From: Curtobacterium sp. 458
GTDB taxonomy: Bacteria > Actinomycetota > Actinomycetes > Actinomycetales > Microbacteriaceae
NCBI RefSeq assembly: GCF_030406605.1
Contig: NZ_CP129104.1
Location: 1,252,072 to 1,316,071, forward strand
Direction: 5' to 3'
DNA: 64,000 nt
Position numbers and translations under genes: made by a program. Below the pieces are notes generated by a model. That model worked only from the letters and a program-made list of their open reading frames with translations. It did not search any database and was not told the origin of the DNA. Below are positions 53,620 through 62,946 of the stretch, piece after piece. Every line of letters starts with the position of its first letter. Position 1 is the stretch's first letter.

Positions 53620-54399
53620 ATGTGGGCCGTTGCCCGACGACCGAAGTGGATCGCGCTGCTGCTGCTCGCGCTCGTGCTCGCGGCGGTGTTCGCGTTCCTG
53701 GGCAAGTGGCAGCTCGAGCGGAGCATCCAGAACGGCAAGCCCCTGCCCGCGACCACCGAGACGCAGCGGACGCTCGACGACGCGCTCGCTCCGATGAAGC
53801 CCGTCACCGAGGCGCTCGCCGGGCAGAAGGTCACCGTCACCGGCACCTTCGTCGCGGGTGACACCACCGTCCTGACCGGGCGGAGCGGCGGTGGGACGTA
53901 CCAGACCGTCGGACACCTCGTCGACTCCGGGACCGGCGCGAGCCTCCCGGTCGTGATCGGCTGGTCCGACCAGCGGTCCGCAGCCGTCGCCGGCGGTGAC
54001 CGGCTCACCGACGGGCAGACGATGACCATCGAGGGGCGGCTCTACCCGGAGGAGTCCCCGGACCAGGACACCTACGCCGAGGGCGAGTACTCCGCCGTGG
54101 CGCCGGCCCGGTTCGTCAACACGTGGAAGCAGTTCGACGACCGCATGTACCTCGGGTACGTGGTCGCCGATGGTTCCACCGCGAAGGCGGCCGACCTCGG
54201 CACCATCGCCGACCGTGCACCGACGCGCGAGGTCCAGTTCGACTGGCTCAACCTCTTCTACGCGGTCGAGTGGGCCGTGTTCGCGGGGTTCGCCGTGTTC
54301 CTCTGGTACCGCTTCGTGAAGGACGCCTGGGAGCGCGAGGAAGAGGACCGCCGTGAGCGCCTCCACAGCTCCGACGGGGCGCTCGTCGACCGACGGTAG
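53620..54399 (+). CDS. SURF1-family protein
   Basis: SURF1 proteins assist cytochrome c oxidase assembly. The 259-residue protein has an N-terminal membrane helix (WIALLLLALVLAAVFAFLGKWQLER), an extracytoplasmic domain and a second helix near the end (FYAVEWAVFAGFAVFLWYRF). The GKWQLER motif is typical. It starts six bases after khtU and may be co-transcribed. Confidence 0.9.
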   Translation: MWAVARRPKWIALLLLALVLAAVFAFLGKWQLERSIQNGKPLPATTETQRTLDDALAPMKPVTEALAGQKVTVTGTFVAGDTTVLTGRSGGGTYQTVGHLVDSGTGASLPVVIGWSDQRSAAVAGGDRLTDGQTMTIEGRLYPEESPDQDTYAEGEYSAVAPARFVNTWKQFDDRMYLGYVVADGSTAKAADLGTIADRAPTREVQFDWLNLFYAVEWAVFAGFAVFLWYRFVKDAWEREEEDRRERLHSSDGALVDRR

Positions 54400-54409
54400 G
54401 ATGGCCGAT

Positions 54410-54856
54410 ATGGCTCTGACCGTCCGACCCCGCGACGTCCCGAAGATCCCGGGAGCGGTGAAGTGGTACCGCGTCTCCGCGTACATCACCGGTGTGCTGC
54501 TCCTGGCCCTCGTGGTCGAGGTCATCATCAAGTACACCCCGCTGCAGCTCGAGATGCAGCTCGGCAACGGCCCGTTCTTCGTCCCGAACGGCACGGCCGG
54601 TGAAGCCCCGGGCACGTTCAACCTGTCGATCGCGATCCTCATCGCGCACGGTTGGCTGTACGTCCTCTACCTCTTCACGGACTTCCGTCTGTGGAGCATC
54701 ATGCGCTGGAGGCCCTCGCGCTTCCTGCTCATCGCCCTCGGCGGCATCATCCCGTTCATGTCCTTCGTCGTCGAGCACCGCATGCAGCAGAAGGCCATGG
54801 ACACCTACCACGAGCTGACCGCTGCCCAGCAGCGTGAGAAGGAGGCCGCTCGGTGA
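54410..54856 (+). CDS. DUF3817-family membrane protein
   Basis: The 148-residue protein has three or four membrane segments ([59 protein letters not shown]), as in the DUF3817 family that commonly sits beside guaA in actinobacteria. Function is unknown. TAGGAT ends seven bases before the chosen ATG; an ATG at 54401 is possible. It overlaps guaA by four bases. Confidence 0.85.
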   Translation: MALTVRPRDVPKIPGAVKWYRVSAYITGVLLLALVVEVIIKYTPLQLEMQLGNGPFFVPNGTAGEAPGTFNLSIAILIAHGWLYVLYLFTDFRLWSIMRWRPSRFLLIALGGIIPFMSFVVEHRMQQKAMDTYHELTAAQQREKEAAR

Positions 54857-56439
54857 GCGAGACCGACCAGCGTCCCGTCCTCGTCGTCGACTTCGGAGCC
54901 CAGTACGCGCAGCTCATCGCTCGCCGCGTCCGCGAGGCCAACGTCTACAGCGAGATCGTCCCCCACTCGATCACCGCGGACGAGGTGAAGGCGAAAGACC
55001 CCTCGGCCATCGTGCTGTCCGGTGGTCCGTCGTCCGTCTACGAACCGGGTGCGCCGTCGCTCGACGGCGACATCCTCGACCTCGGCGTCCCGGTGCTCGG
55101 CATCTGCTACGGCTTCCAGGCCATGGCGACCGCGCTCGGCGGCGAGGTCGCCCAGACCGGTCAGCGCGAGTACGGCGCGACCGACGTCAGTGTGAACGAG
55201 ACCGGCACGGGCAGTGTCCTCCTCGGCGACCAGCCGGCGTCGCAGGTCACGTGGATGTCGCACGGCGACTCCGTGGCGAAGGCCCCCGAGGGCTTCGAGG
55301 TGCTCGCATCGAGCGCGTCGACCCCCGTCGCGGCGTTCGCGTCCGACGAGCGCAAGCTCTACGGCGTGCAGTGGCACCCCGAGGTCAAGCACTCGGCGTT
55401 CGGCCAGGCCGTGCTCGAGAACTTCCTCCACCGCGCCGCCGGGCTGCCCGGTGACTGGAACTCCGCCAACGTCATCGACGAGCAGGTCGCGCGCATCAAG
55501 GAGCAGGTCGGTTCCGCGCGGGTCATCGCCGGGCTCTCCGGCGGCGTCGACTCTGCCGTGGCCGCGGCTCTCGTGCACAAGGCCGTCGGCGACCAGCTCA
55601 CGTGCGTGTTCGTCGACCACGGGCTCCTCCGCGCCGACGAGCGCAAGCAGGTGGAAGAGGACTACGTCGCCTCCACCGGTGTCCGGCTCGTGACGGTCGA
55701 CGCCGAGCAGCAGTTCCTCGACGCCCTCGCGGGGGTGAGCGACCCGGAGCAGAAGCGCAAGATCATCGGGCGTGAGTTCATCCGTACCTTCGAGGCCGCC
55801 GCCGAGGCGCTCGTGCTCGAGGCTCGCGGAGACGACGAGGCGGGCGAGGTCAAGTTCCTCGTGCAGGGCACCCTCTACCCCGACGTGGTCGAGTCCGGCG
55901 GTGGCTCCGGCACGGCGAACATCAAGTCGCACCACAACGTCGGCGGTCTGCCCGAGGACATGACCTTCGAGCTCGTCGAGCCGCTGCGCACCCTGTTCAA
56001 GGACGAGGTGCGCGCCGTCGGCCGCGAGCTCGGGCTGCCCGAGGTCATCGTCGGACGCCAGCCGTTCCCCGGTCCGGGGCTCGGCATCCGCATCGTGGGC
56101 GAGGTCACGAAGGACCGCCTCGAGCTGCTCCGTGCCGCCGACAAGATCGCCCGCGAGGAACTCACCGCGGCCGGCCTCGACGAGGAGATCTGGCAGTGCC
56201 CGGTCGTCCTGCTCGCCGATGTCCGCTCCGTGGGTGTCCAGGGCGACGGCCGCACGTACGGCCACCCGATCGTGCTCCGTCCGGTGTCCTCCGAGGACGC
56301 CATGACCGCCGACTGGACGCGCCTGCCGTACGACACCCTCGCGAAGATCTCGAACCGGATCACGAACGAGGTGCCGGACGTGAACCGCGTCGTGCTCGAC
56401 GTCACGTCGAAGCCGCCGGGGACGATCGAGTGGGAGTAG
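54853..56439 (+). CDS. guaA: GMP synthase (glutamine-hydrolysing)
   Basis: GuaA converts XMP to GMP. The 528-residue protein has a class I amidotransferase domain with nucleophile Cys85 (GICYGFQAM) and QWHPEVKHS, an ATP pyrophosphatase P-loop GLSGGVDSA (near 227), and the C-terminal dimerisation domain ending [12 protein letters not shown]. With guaB and guaB3 in the same window, it completes the guanine branch. A GTG start overlaps DUF3817, and a strong terminator follows. Confidence 0.97.
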   Translation: MSETDQRPVLVVDFGAQYAQLIARRVREANVYSEIVPHSITADEVKAKDPSAIVLSGGPSSVYEPGAPSLDGDILDLGVPVLGICYGFQAMATALGGEVAQTGQREYGATDVSVNETGTGSVLLGDQPASQVTWMSHGDSVAKAPEGFEVLASSASTPVAAFASDERKLYGVQWHPEVKHSAFGQAVLENFLHRAAGLPGDWNSANVIDEQVARIKEQVGSARVIAGLSGGVDSAVAAALVHKAVGDQLTCVFVDHGLLRADERKQVEEDYVASTGVRLVTVDAEQQFLDALAGVSDPEQKRKIIGREFIRTFEAAAEALVLEARGDDEAGEVKFLVQGTLYPDVVESGGGSGTANIKSHHNVGGLPEDMTFELVEPLRTLFKDEVRAVGRELGLPEVIVGRQPFPGPGLGIRIVGEVTKDRLELLRAADKIAREELTAAGLDEEIWQCPVVLLADVRSVGVQGDGRTYGHPIVLRPVSSEDAMTADWTRLPYDTLAKISNRITNEVPDVNRVVLDVTSKPPGTIEWE

Positions 56440-56455
56440 TCACTCCCTGACGCCC

Positions 56456-56490
56456 GAGGGCCCGGCGCGCATCTTGCGTGCCGGGCCCTC
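56456..56490 (+). terminator. Terminator of guaA
   Basis: GAGGGCCCGGCGCGC (56456-56470) and GCGTGCCGGGCCCTC (56476-56490) form a 15-bp stem with one G-U pair and a five-base loop, followed by GTGCGTCC. Confidence 0.85.
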
Positions 56491-56532
56491 GTGCGTCCGG
56501 TGTGTTCCCTGCGGGCCATTCCTCCGGCGGGC

Positions 56533-56634
56533 AAGACTCCCCGCTTGCTCGGCGTCGATCGGTCACGAAACGTCGCTCAGCGTCGTGGAGACCGACCTTT
56601 CGTGACCGCTGGGAATCCGCATGCGGGGAGTCCT
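56533..56634. repeat. Nested inverted repeats (about 100 nt) in the guaA-yccA gap
   Basis: GACTCCCCGC (56535-56544) pairs with GCGGGGAGTC (56623-56632); inside it GGTCACGAAACGTCG (56561-56575) pairs with CGACCTTTCGTGACC (56593-56607), one mismatch. The 354-base gap 56440-56793 otherwise holds only the guaA terminator and no gene that I can support. Confidence 0.75.
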
Positions 56635-56793
56635 GACCGCGGTCCGGCCGAGTCCAGCCGTGTCGGGGGAGCTCGGATTCGGGCTGCTCGGCGTCGACCC
56701 CGGCATGCGCGGATCCCGCACGCGTGGCCCCGCGCACGACGAAGGGCCCCGGCGTGTTCGCCGGGGTCCTCTTGGTCGTGCTGCGCGCGAGTG

Positions 56794-57645
56794 CTAGTTG
56801 CGCGAGCTGCTCGCGATGATGGCGAGGATGCGCAGGATCTCGAGGTACAGCCACACCAGGGTGACGATGAGGCCGAACGCCGCGGTCCACGCGTAGATCC
56901 GGGGAGCGCCGCGCTGGACGCCCGTCTTGATCTGGTCGAAGTCGAGGATCAGCGAGTACGCCGCCATCAGCACGACGAAGATGCCGATCACGACACCGAG
57001 CGGGATACCGAAGACCGTCACGCCGAGCAGACCGAACGCGGTGTTCGTGACGCCGGTCCACATGAGCACGAGGTTCACCAGCGAGAACGCCATGTACCCG
57101 ACGATCGCGACCAGGAAGAACCGCGTTGCCTTCGGGGTCGCACGCACCTTGCCGGACGTGAAGAGCAACAGTGTCACCGCGAACACGCCGAGCGTGCCGA
57201 ACACTGCCTGGGTGACGATGCCGTCGAACGCGCTGTTGTAGTACGCCGAGATGCCACCGACGAAGAGACCCTCGAAGAAGGCGTAGGCGAGTACGAGCGC
57301 CGGCGACGGCTTCTTCTTGAAGGTGTTCACCAGGGCGAGGACGAACCCGACGATCGCGCCGACGATCCAGACGACCGGCGGGAGGTTCCAACCGGCCACC
57401 GCGCCGACGACGAGCACGCCGAAGGCGAGGAGCGTCTTGACGATGGTGTCCTCGTACGACATGCGGTCGGTGTCGACCGTGGAGGCCGACGGACGGTCGT
57501 ACATGTACTGCAGCTGATCAGGGGTCATCCCTTGCTGCGGCGTCTGACCCCAGCCAGCCTGCTGCTGTCCGGCGCCCGCGCCCCAGGCGTTCCGGCCCGC
57601 GTCGTTGAAGGCGGGGGACTGGTCGAAACCGGGCTTGAAGGCCAT
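56794..57645 (-). CDS. Bax inhibitor-1/YccA-family membrane protein
   Basis: The 283-residue protein has a Gly/Gln-rich soluble N-terminus (about 55 residues, GAGQQQAGWGQTPQQG) and seven membrane segments of the BI-1/YccA fold, ending with DFDQIKTGVQRGAPRIYAW, the loop carrying the fold's paired-aspartate-like region. Bacterial members are calcium-leak or protease-associated proteins; the role here is unknown. GAGAGG ribosome site upstream of the ATG, and a TAGGCT box at 57678-57683 on this strand. Confidence 0.88.
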   Translation of the reverse strand: MAFKPGFDQSPAFNDAGRNAWGAGAGQQQAGWGQTPQQGMTPDQLQYMYDRPSASTVDTDRMSYEDTIVKTLLAFGVLVVGAVAGWNLPPVVWIVGAIVGFVLALVNTFKKKPSPALVLAYAFFEGLFVGGISAYYNSAFDGIVTQAVFGTLGVFAVTLLLFTSGKVRATPKATRFFLVAIVGYMAFSLVNLVLMWTGVTNTAFGLLGVTVFGIPLGVVIGIFVVLMAAYSLILDFDQIKTGVQRGAPRIYAWTAAFGLIVTLVWLYLEILRILAIIASSSRN

Positions 57646-57830
57646 GGTGTCCTCTCATGGATGATTCGAGTCCTCTCAGCCTACGGATCAGGTGGCCCGG
57701 AAGGCTGTGGATTCGCGGCGAGCGGAACGGCTGTCCCGTGGTCGCCTGCGGCGATCGTCGCAGCCCCGGCTCGGAGTTCGCCGTACCGGGCCTGAGCACC
57801 TGACGGAGGTGGGCTGGAAGGCGGCGGCGA

Positions 57831-57848
57831 GCCGTGCCTCCAGGCCGG
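57831..57848. repeat. Dispersed palindromic repeat just before the phosphodiesterase gene
   Basis: GCCGTGCCTCCAGGCCGG ends at the -10-like TACCGT of the downstream gene, so the repeat abuts the predicted promoter. Confidence 0.65.
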
Positions 57849-57860
57849 TACCGTGCACGC

Positions 57861-58889
57861 ATGACCCTCGTCATCGCCCACCGCGGCGCGTCCGGACACC
57901 GCCCAGAGCACTCGCGCAGCGCCTACGACCTCGCGATCGCGATGGGGTGCGACGCGATCGAACCGGACCTCGTCCCGACGCGCGACGGCGTCCTCGTGCT
58001 GCGGCACGAGAACGAGATCTCCGGCACGACCGACGTCGCCGACCACTCCGAGTTCGCCGGCCGCCGGACCACGAAGACGGTCGACGGGCAGACCCTGACC
58101 GGGTGGTTCACCGAGGACTTCACGTGGGCAGAGCTGCAGACGCTGCGGACCCGCGAGCGGCTGCCCGCCCTGCGCCCCGCCTCCGCAGCGCACGACGGGG
58201 AGGACCCGATCCTGCGGCTCGAGGACCTCCTCGCTATCCTCGACGGCGCCCCTCGGGCGGTGAGGCTGGTCGCCGAGGTCAAGCACGCCACGTCCTTCGA
58301 GCGGGCCGGGTTCCCGATGGGCGCGATGCTCGACGAGGTGCTCGCGGGCGCTGGGTGGCGGCAGGACGAGCGGCTCACGGTCGAGAGCTTCGAGAAGGGC
58401 GTGCTCCGCGACCTCCGCACGCGTCGGACCGGTGGCCGGCTCGTGTACCTCCAGGAGGCGCGGGGCAGCGCCGCCGACGAGGTCGCGTCCCACGGGTCGC
58501 TGGCCCCGTCCTACGCGTCCGAGCGGTCCGACGAGGCGCTCGCGGAGCTCGCCACCGAGTTCCACGGGATCAGCGTCGACCTGGGGACCCTGATGGCGGG
58601 CGTCGACACCCGGGCGGTGGACGACCGTGGGCCGGTGCGAAGTGCGATCGTCGACCGGGCGCACGACGCCGGGCTCGACGTGTTCACGTGGACCCTGCGG
58701 CCGGAGAACCGCTTCCTGCCGGCACCGCTCCGGCGAGGCGGCGACGTGGCGGCGCACGGTGACTGGGAGCGGTGGTTCACGTCGATCGTCCGCACCGGTG
58801 TCGACGGGGTGTTCGCCGACCACACGGACCTCGCCGTCCACGCCCGTTCGATCGTCGGGCCCGGTTCGGCTGTCGGGGGCCCCGCCTAG
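57861..58889 (+). CDS. Glycerophosphodiester phosphodiesterase
   Basis: The 342-residue GDPD-family enzyme begins MTLVIAHRGASGHRPEHS, with the catalytic histidines in AHRG and LRHENE and the metal glutamate in AIEPDLVPTRDG. It releases glycerol-3-phosphate from phospholipid head groups, which GlpD could then oxidise. TACCGT ends six bases before the ATG, predicting a leaderless transcript. No signal peptide is seen, so it probably acts inside the cell. Confidence 0.93.
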   Translation: MTLVIAHRGASGHRPEHSRSAYDLAIAMGCDAIEPDLVPTRDGVLVLRHENEISGTTDVADHSEFAGRRTTKTVDGQTLTGWFTEDFTWAELQTLRTRERLPALRPASAAHDGEDPILRLEDLLAILDGAPRAVRLVAEVKHATSFERAGFPMGAMLDEVLAGAGWRQDERLTVESFEKGVLRDLRTRRTGGRLVYLQEARGSAADEVASHGSLAPSYASERSDEALAELATEFHGISVDLGTLMAGVDTRAVDDRGPVRSAIVDRAHDAGLDVFTWTLRPENRFLPAPLRRGGDVAAHGDWERWFTSIVRTGVDGVFADHTDLAVHARSIVGPGSAVGGPA

Positions 58890-58901
58890 ACTGTTGCGGA
58901 C

Positions 58902-61364
58902 ATGACGATCGTGCTGGACCCATTCGACTCGTCGCCCGAGCAGGGTGGCGGGGCCGCTGCCTACGAAGACCCGTTCACCGCGGGTCTGAACCCCCAGCAG
59001 AAGGAAGCCGTCGAGTACCGCGGCGAGTCCCTGCTCATCGTCGCGGGTGCCGGATCGGGCAAGACCAGCGTGCTGACACGGCGGATCGCGCTGTTGCTCG
59101 CCAACCGCGAGGCCTGGCCGTCGCAGATCCTGGCGATCACGTTCACGAACAAGGCCGCGGCGGAGATGCGGGAGCGGGTGCGTGCCCTCGTCGGCAACGA
59201 GGCCGAGGGCATGTGGATCTCGACGTTCCACTCCGCGTGCGTGCGCATCCTGCGGCGCGAGGCCGAGCGGTTCGGGTTCTCGCAGTCCTTCACGATCTAC
59301 GACTCGGCCGACTCCCGTGCGCTCCTCAAGCGGATCATCAAGGAGTACGAGGCGGACCAGCTCGGACTGACGGTCGGTGCGGCGGCGTCGAAGATCTCGA
59401 AGCTCAAGAACGAGCTGCAGGACGTCGACACCTACGTCCGGAACATCAACGCGAACGACCCGCAAGAGGTCATGTTCGCCCAGGTGTTCCGCCGCTACAC
59501 CGACGAGCTCCGTCGCGCGAACGCGTTCGACTTCGACGACCTCATCGGGCAGACGGTGTTCCTCTTCCGCGCCTTCCCCGACGTCGCCGCGCTGTACCAG
59601 CGGCGGTTCCGGTTCATCCTCGTCGACGAGTACCAGGACACGAACCACGCGCAGTACGCCCTCATCCGTGAGCTCACCCGTCCGGTGCCCGTCGAGCAGG
59701 TCGACGCGCTCGAGGACGCCGGCCAGCACGTCGAACGCATGCGGGAGCGCGACGGGTCGATCGCTCCGGCGTCACTGACCGTCGTCGGTGACTCGGACCA
59801 GTCGATCTACGCCTTCCGCGGGGCGGACATCCGCAACATCGTCGAGTTCGAGCGGGACTTCCCGAACTCGAAGGTCATCCTGCTCGAGCAGAACTACCGG
59901 TCGACGCAGAACATCCTCGACGCCGCGAACGCCGTCATCGCGAACAACTTCGACCGGCAGGCGAAGAACCTGTTCACCGACGTCGGCGCCGGCGACAAGA
60001 TCGTCGGCTTCACCGGGTACACCGGCCACGACGAGGCCCAGTTCGTCGCGGACGAGGTCCAGCGGCTGCACGAGGGCGGCACGGCCTACCGGGACATGGC
60101 GGTCTTCTACCGGACGAACTCGCAGACGCGTGCGCTGGAGGAGATCTTCATCCGGGCGGCGATCCCGTACCGGGTGCTCGGCGGCACGAAGTTCTACGAG
60201 CGTGCCGAGATCAAGGACGCGATGGCGTACCTGATCACGATCGCGAACCCCGCCGACCCGATGGCGCTCCGCCGCATCCTCAACGTGCCGAAGCGCGGCA
60301 TCGGCGCCGTCACCGAGACGACGCTGCAGCGCTACGCGGACGAGCACGAGACGACGATGCGCGACGCCCTGCGGCACGCGGACGAGCTCGGCTTCGGTCC
60401 GAAGGTCCGGAACGCGATCACCGCGTTCGCAGCGCTCCTCGACGAGGTCTCCGCCAAGGCCCAGGACCAGCCGGTCGTCGACACCCTGACGCAGTTGCTC
60501 GACGGCTCCGGACTGCTCGAGAACCTCCGGAAGTCGCCCGACGCGCAAGACGCTGCGCGGGCGGACAACATCGACGAACTCGTCGCGGTCACGCGCGAGT
60601 TCCAGAAGAACAACCCGGACGGCACGCTCTCGGACTTCCTCACCGAGGTCTCGCTCGTGGCGGCGGCGGACGAGCTCGACGACTCATCCGGAACGGTGTC
60701 CCTGATGACGCTGCACACGGCGAAGGGCCTCGAGTACGACGCGGTGTTCCTCACCGGCGTCGAGGAAGACCTGCTGCCGCACCGGATGTCCGCGAACGAA
60801 CCGGGCGGCCCTGCCGAGGAACGCCGGCTCTTCTACGTCGGGATCACCCGCGCGAAGAAGTCGCTCTTCCTGTCGCTCGCGATGACCCGGGCACAGTTCG
60901 GTGACGTCAACGTGGCGATGCCGTCCCGCTTCCTGCAGGAGATCCCCGAGGGGCTCATCGAGTGGAAGCAGTCGCCGGGCATGGCGAACAGTCGCGGTGG
61001 CACCGAGCCCCGGGCACTGAACGCCCGGCGCGGTGGCTTCGGCGGCGCGGGCGGTGCCGGCGGTGCGTCCGGTGGTGGTGGCTACCGCGGTGGTGGCGGT
61101 TGGGGCGGCGGGTCGTACGACCGGGCGGCCGCGGCGCAGAAGACCCGCCCGAAGACCGAGTGGGCGAACCGGGTGTCCGGGCAGGTCCGCGACAACGGCG
61201 ACCTCGAGCTCGTGGCCGGCGATCGCATCAAGCACCTCGACTTCGGTGAGGGCACGGTCTCGGCGGTGACGGGGCAGGGCGCCAAGCGGATCGCCGAGAT
61301 CGCGTTCGACTCGGCGGGGCGCAAGAAGCTCCTCATCAAGATCGCCCCCATCGAGAAGCTCTAG
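58902..61364 (+). CDS. pcrA: ATP-dependent DNA helicase PcrA/UvrD
   Basis: An 820-residue superfamily 1A helicase for repair and replication. Motifs in order: Walker A GAGSGKTS (about 49-56), DEYQDTN, GDSDQSIYAFRGA, NYRST, TLHTAKGLEYDAVFLTG and VGITRAKKSL. An insertion (about residues 265-290, with VDALEDAGQHVERMRERD) lies between motifs II and III. Near residues 705-740 a Gly-rich stretch (GGFGGAGGAGG) links the core to the C-terminal tudor-like RNA-polymerase-contact domain (GDRIKHLDFGEGTV). TAGACT ends nine bases before the ATG. Confidence 0.95.
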   Translation: MTIVLDPFDSSPEQGGGAAAYEDPFTAGLNPQQKEAVEYRGESLLIVAGAGSGKTSVLTRRIALLLANREAWPSQILAITFTNKAAAEMRERVRALVGNEAEGMWISTFHSACVRILRREAERFGFSQSFTIYDSADSRALLKRIIKEYEADQLGLTVGAAASKISKLKNELQDVDTYVRNINANDPQEVMFAQVFRRYTDELRRANAFDFDDLIGQTVFLFRAFPDVAALYQRRFRFILVDEYQDTNHAQYALIRELTRPVPVEQVDALEDAGQHVERMRERDGSIAPASLTVVGDSDQSIYAFRGADIRNIVEFERDFPNSKVILLEQNYRSTQNILDAANAVIANNFDRQAKNLFTDVGAGDKIVGFTGYTGHDEAQFVADEVQRLHEGGTAYRDMAVFYRTNSQTRALEEIFIRAAIPYRVLGGTKFYERAEIKDAMAYLITIANPADPMALRRILNVPKRGIGAVTETTLQRYADEHETTMRDALRHADELGFGPKVRNAITAFAALLDEVSAKAQDQPVVDTLTQLLDGSGLLENLRKSPDAQDAARADNIDELVAVTREFQKNNPDGTLSDFLTEVSLVAAADELDDSSGTVSLMTLHTAKGLEYDAVFLTGVEEDLLPHRMSANEPGGPAEERRLFYVGITRAKKSLFLSLAMTRAQFGDVNVAMPSRFLQEIPEGLIEWKQSPGMANSRGGTEPRALNARRGGFGGAGGAGGASGGGGYRGGGGWGGGSYDRAAAAQKTRPKTEWANRVSGQVRDNGDLELVAGDRIKHLDFGEGTVSAVTGQGAKRIAEIAFDSAGRKKLLIKIAPIEKL

Positions 61365-61370
61365 CGACGC

Positions 61371-61415
61371 GGCGCCAGCGGGCGCGGCGCCAGCGGGCGC
61401 GGCGCCAGCGGACGC
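61371..61415. repeat. 15-bp tandem repeat after pcrA (3 units)
   Basis: Three 15-bp units of GGCGCCAGCGGGCGC (third with one change) follow the pcrA stop codon immediately, continuing into GGCGGCGGG-rich sequence. The 274-base gap to pdxH also holds a 62-nt palindrome and no gene I can support. Confidence 0.85.
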
Positions 61416-61454
61416 GGCGGCGGGCGCGGCGGCGGGACGACGGCGGCGCGACGG

Positions 61455-61516
61455 CGCACAACCAAAGACGCGTCGAACCGCGCGTTCTCGCGGTGCGAGC
61501 CGACTCCGGTTGTGCG
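61455..61516. repeat. 62-nt palindrome, diverged relative of 22007-22068
   Basis: Starts CGCACAACCAAAG and ends CCGGTTGTGCG, with a CGAACCGCG / CGCGGT core, in an imperfect inverted repeat of exactly the same length (62 nt) as the perfect one between glmM and coaA. It too lies between convergent genes, pcrA and pdxH. Confidence 0.75.
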
Positions 61517-61638
61517 AACGCGGTGCACGCCGGCGGACGCCATGGCGAGCGTGAGCGGGCGCCACGGTGCCCGCTGGCACTGCACCCGCGGGCGCACGCC
61601 AGCGAGCGCGGCGGCGCGCGGCGGCGCGCGTCGGACCG

Positions 61639-62274
61639 CTACGGCTGGAGCCGCGCGGCGTCCCACCCGTCCGACGTGCGGACGTACTGCAGTCGTCGGT
61701 GCATCCGGTCGCGGCTGCCGTGCCAGAACTCCACGATCTCGGGCTCGAGCCGCCAGGCCACCCAGCCCTCCGGACGGGGCACGTCGTCGTCGGTCTCGGA
61801 CAGTAGGACGTTCGCGTCGTCGATGAGGTCCTGCAGGGTCCGCGGTTCGAGCACGTCCGACTGGTCGGCGATCGCGGTCGCGGCGCGGGACTTCGGCGAC
61901 CGGTCGGCGAAGAGCTGGTCGGACGCCTCGTCGGAGAGCTGCACGGCCCGGCCCTCGAACCGGAGCTGCTGCATGGTCTCGCGCCAGTACACCTGCAGCG
62001 CCGCGTGCGGGTTCTCGGCGAGCTGCCGACCCTTGGGGCTCAGCGTGGAGGTGCCGAACACGAGCCCGTCGTCCTCGAGGCGCTTCACGTCGACCGTGCG
62101 CGCGGACACCCGGCCGTCGGCGCCCGCGGTGGCGAGGGTCATCGACAGCGGCTCCGACACCTCGCGCTCGTCGGCGTCGTGGAGCCACTGCCGGGCGAGG
62201 TCGATCGGCGACGCCGGCGGGGCGTCGAACTCGGGGAGGTGCAGGGAGTCGTCACCGGACAGCGAAGCGGACAT
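61639..62274 (-). CDS. pdxH: Pyridoxamine/pyridoxine 5'-phosphate oxidase
   Basis: PdxH makes pyridoxal 5'-phosphate with FMN. The 211-residue protein has MTLATAGADGRVSARTVDVKR (FMN region), ETMQQLRFEGRAVQLSD, SPKSRAATAIADQSD and the C-terminal end GWDAARLQP. The ATG at 62274 is chosen; a TTG four codons upstream is also possible. PLP is the cofactor of the three racemases in this window. Confidence 0.93.
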   Translation of the reverse strand: MSASLSGDDSLHLPEFDAPPASPIDLARQWLHDADEREVSEPLSMTLATAGADGRVSARTVDVKRLEDDGLVFGTSTLSPKGRQLAENPHAALQVYWRETMQQLRFEGRAVQLSDEASDQLFADRSPKSRAATAIADQSDVLEPRTLQDLIDDANVLLSETDDDVPRPEGWVAWRLEPEIVEFWHGSRDRMHRRLQYVRTSDGWDAARLQP

Positions 62275-62292
62275 GGCCCCAGCCAACCGCGC

Positions 62293-62946
62293 TCAGTCCA
62301 CCCACGTCCAGGTCGCCGGGGGACGCCCGCCCCGCGTGGTCGCCGCCGAGGACGCCTCGGCCCGCACGAGCGCCGGGTTCGTGCGCAGGGAGCGGTTGAG
62401 GTTGCCGGCATCGGGCGCGCTGCCGTGGAGCGCCGTGTGCAGCTGCGCCGCCGCGGAGGTCGGGAACAGCTCGCCGAGCAGCGCGCGGGTCAACGGGACG
62501 TCTCGCCAGAGTCGCGTGCGCACCTGGTCGACGGCCGTCCGGACGATCGTGTCGTGGTCGAACGGGAGGCCCGGCTCGGCCCCGTCGACGGGTCGCCACA
62601 CCGTGGGCGGTGCGTCCACCCCCGGGGTCACCACCGCGATGAACGCGATGCTGATCGCGGCGTCCCGCGGGTCACGCGACGGTCCGTCGAACGCGCCGAC
62701 CTGCGCGAGGTGCCGGACCGCAGCCGCCTCGATCCCGGTCTTGGTCCGCAGTGCGCGCCCCGCGCCGTCGACGAGGCGTTCCGCAGCGTCCAGGAGCACG
62801 CCGGGAAGTGCCTCCCGGCCGGCGAAGGGGGCGTACGGCCGACGCGCGGTCGCGACCCGCAGACCGTGCGCCGTCGTGAACGACACCGGGACGACGTCGA
62901 TCGCGATGAGCGGCTGGTCGCGGGCCGCGGAGGCGGCGTCGGTCAC
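62293..62946 (-). CDS. NrtR-like Nudix-fold transcriptional regulator of NAD metabolism
   Basis: The 217-residue protein has an N-terminal Nudix-like domain whose catalytic box is degenerate (GRALRTKTG where active enzymes have REUXEEXG), and a C-terminal winged-helix-like part (LTRALLGELFPTSAAAQLH, NLNRSLRTN, RGGRPPATWTW). This pattern is that of NrtR repressors, which sense ADP-ribose-type ligands and control NAD genes. GTG start overlaps the stop of nadV (GTGA), so it is translated with nadV. An active Nudix hydrolase is less likely, since the glutamates are missing. Confidence 0.8.
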   Translation of the reverse strand: MTDAASAARDQPLIAIDVVPVSFTTAHGLRVATARRPYAPFAGREALPGVLLDAAERLVDGAGRALRTKTGIEAAAVRHLAQVGAFDGPSRDPRDAAISIAFIAVVTPGVDAPPTVWRPVDGAEPGLPFDHDTIVRTAVDQVRTRLWRDVPLTRALLGELFPTSAAAQLHTALHGSAPDAGNLNRSLRTNPALVRAEASSAATTRGGRPPATWTWVD

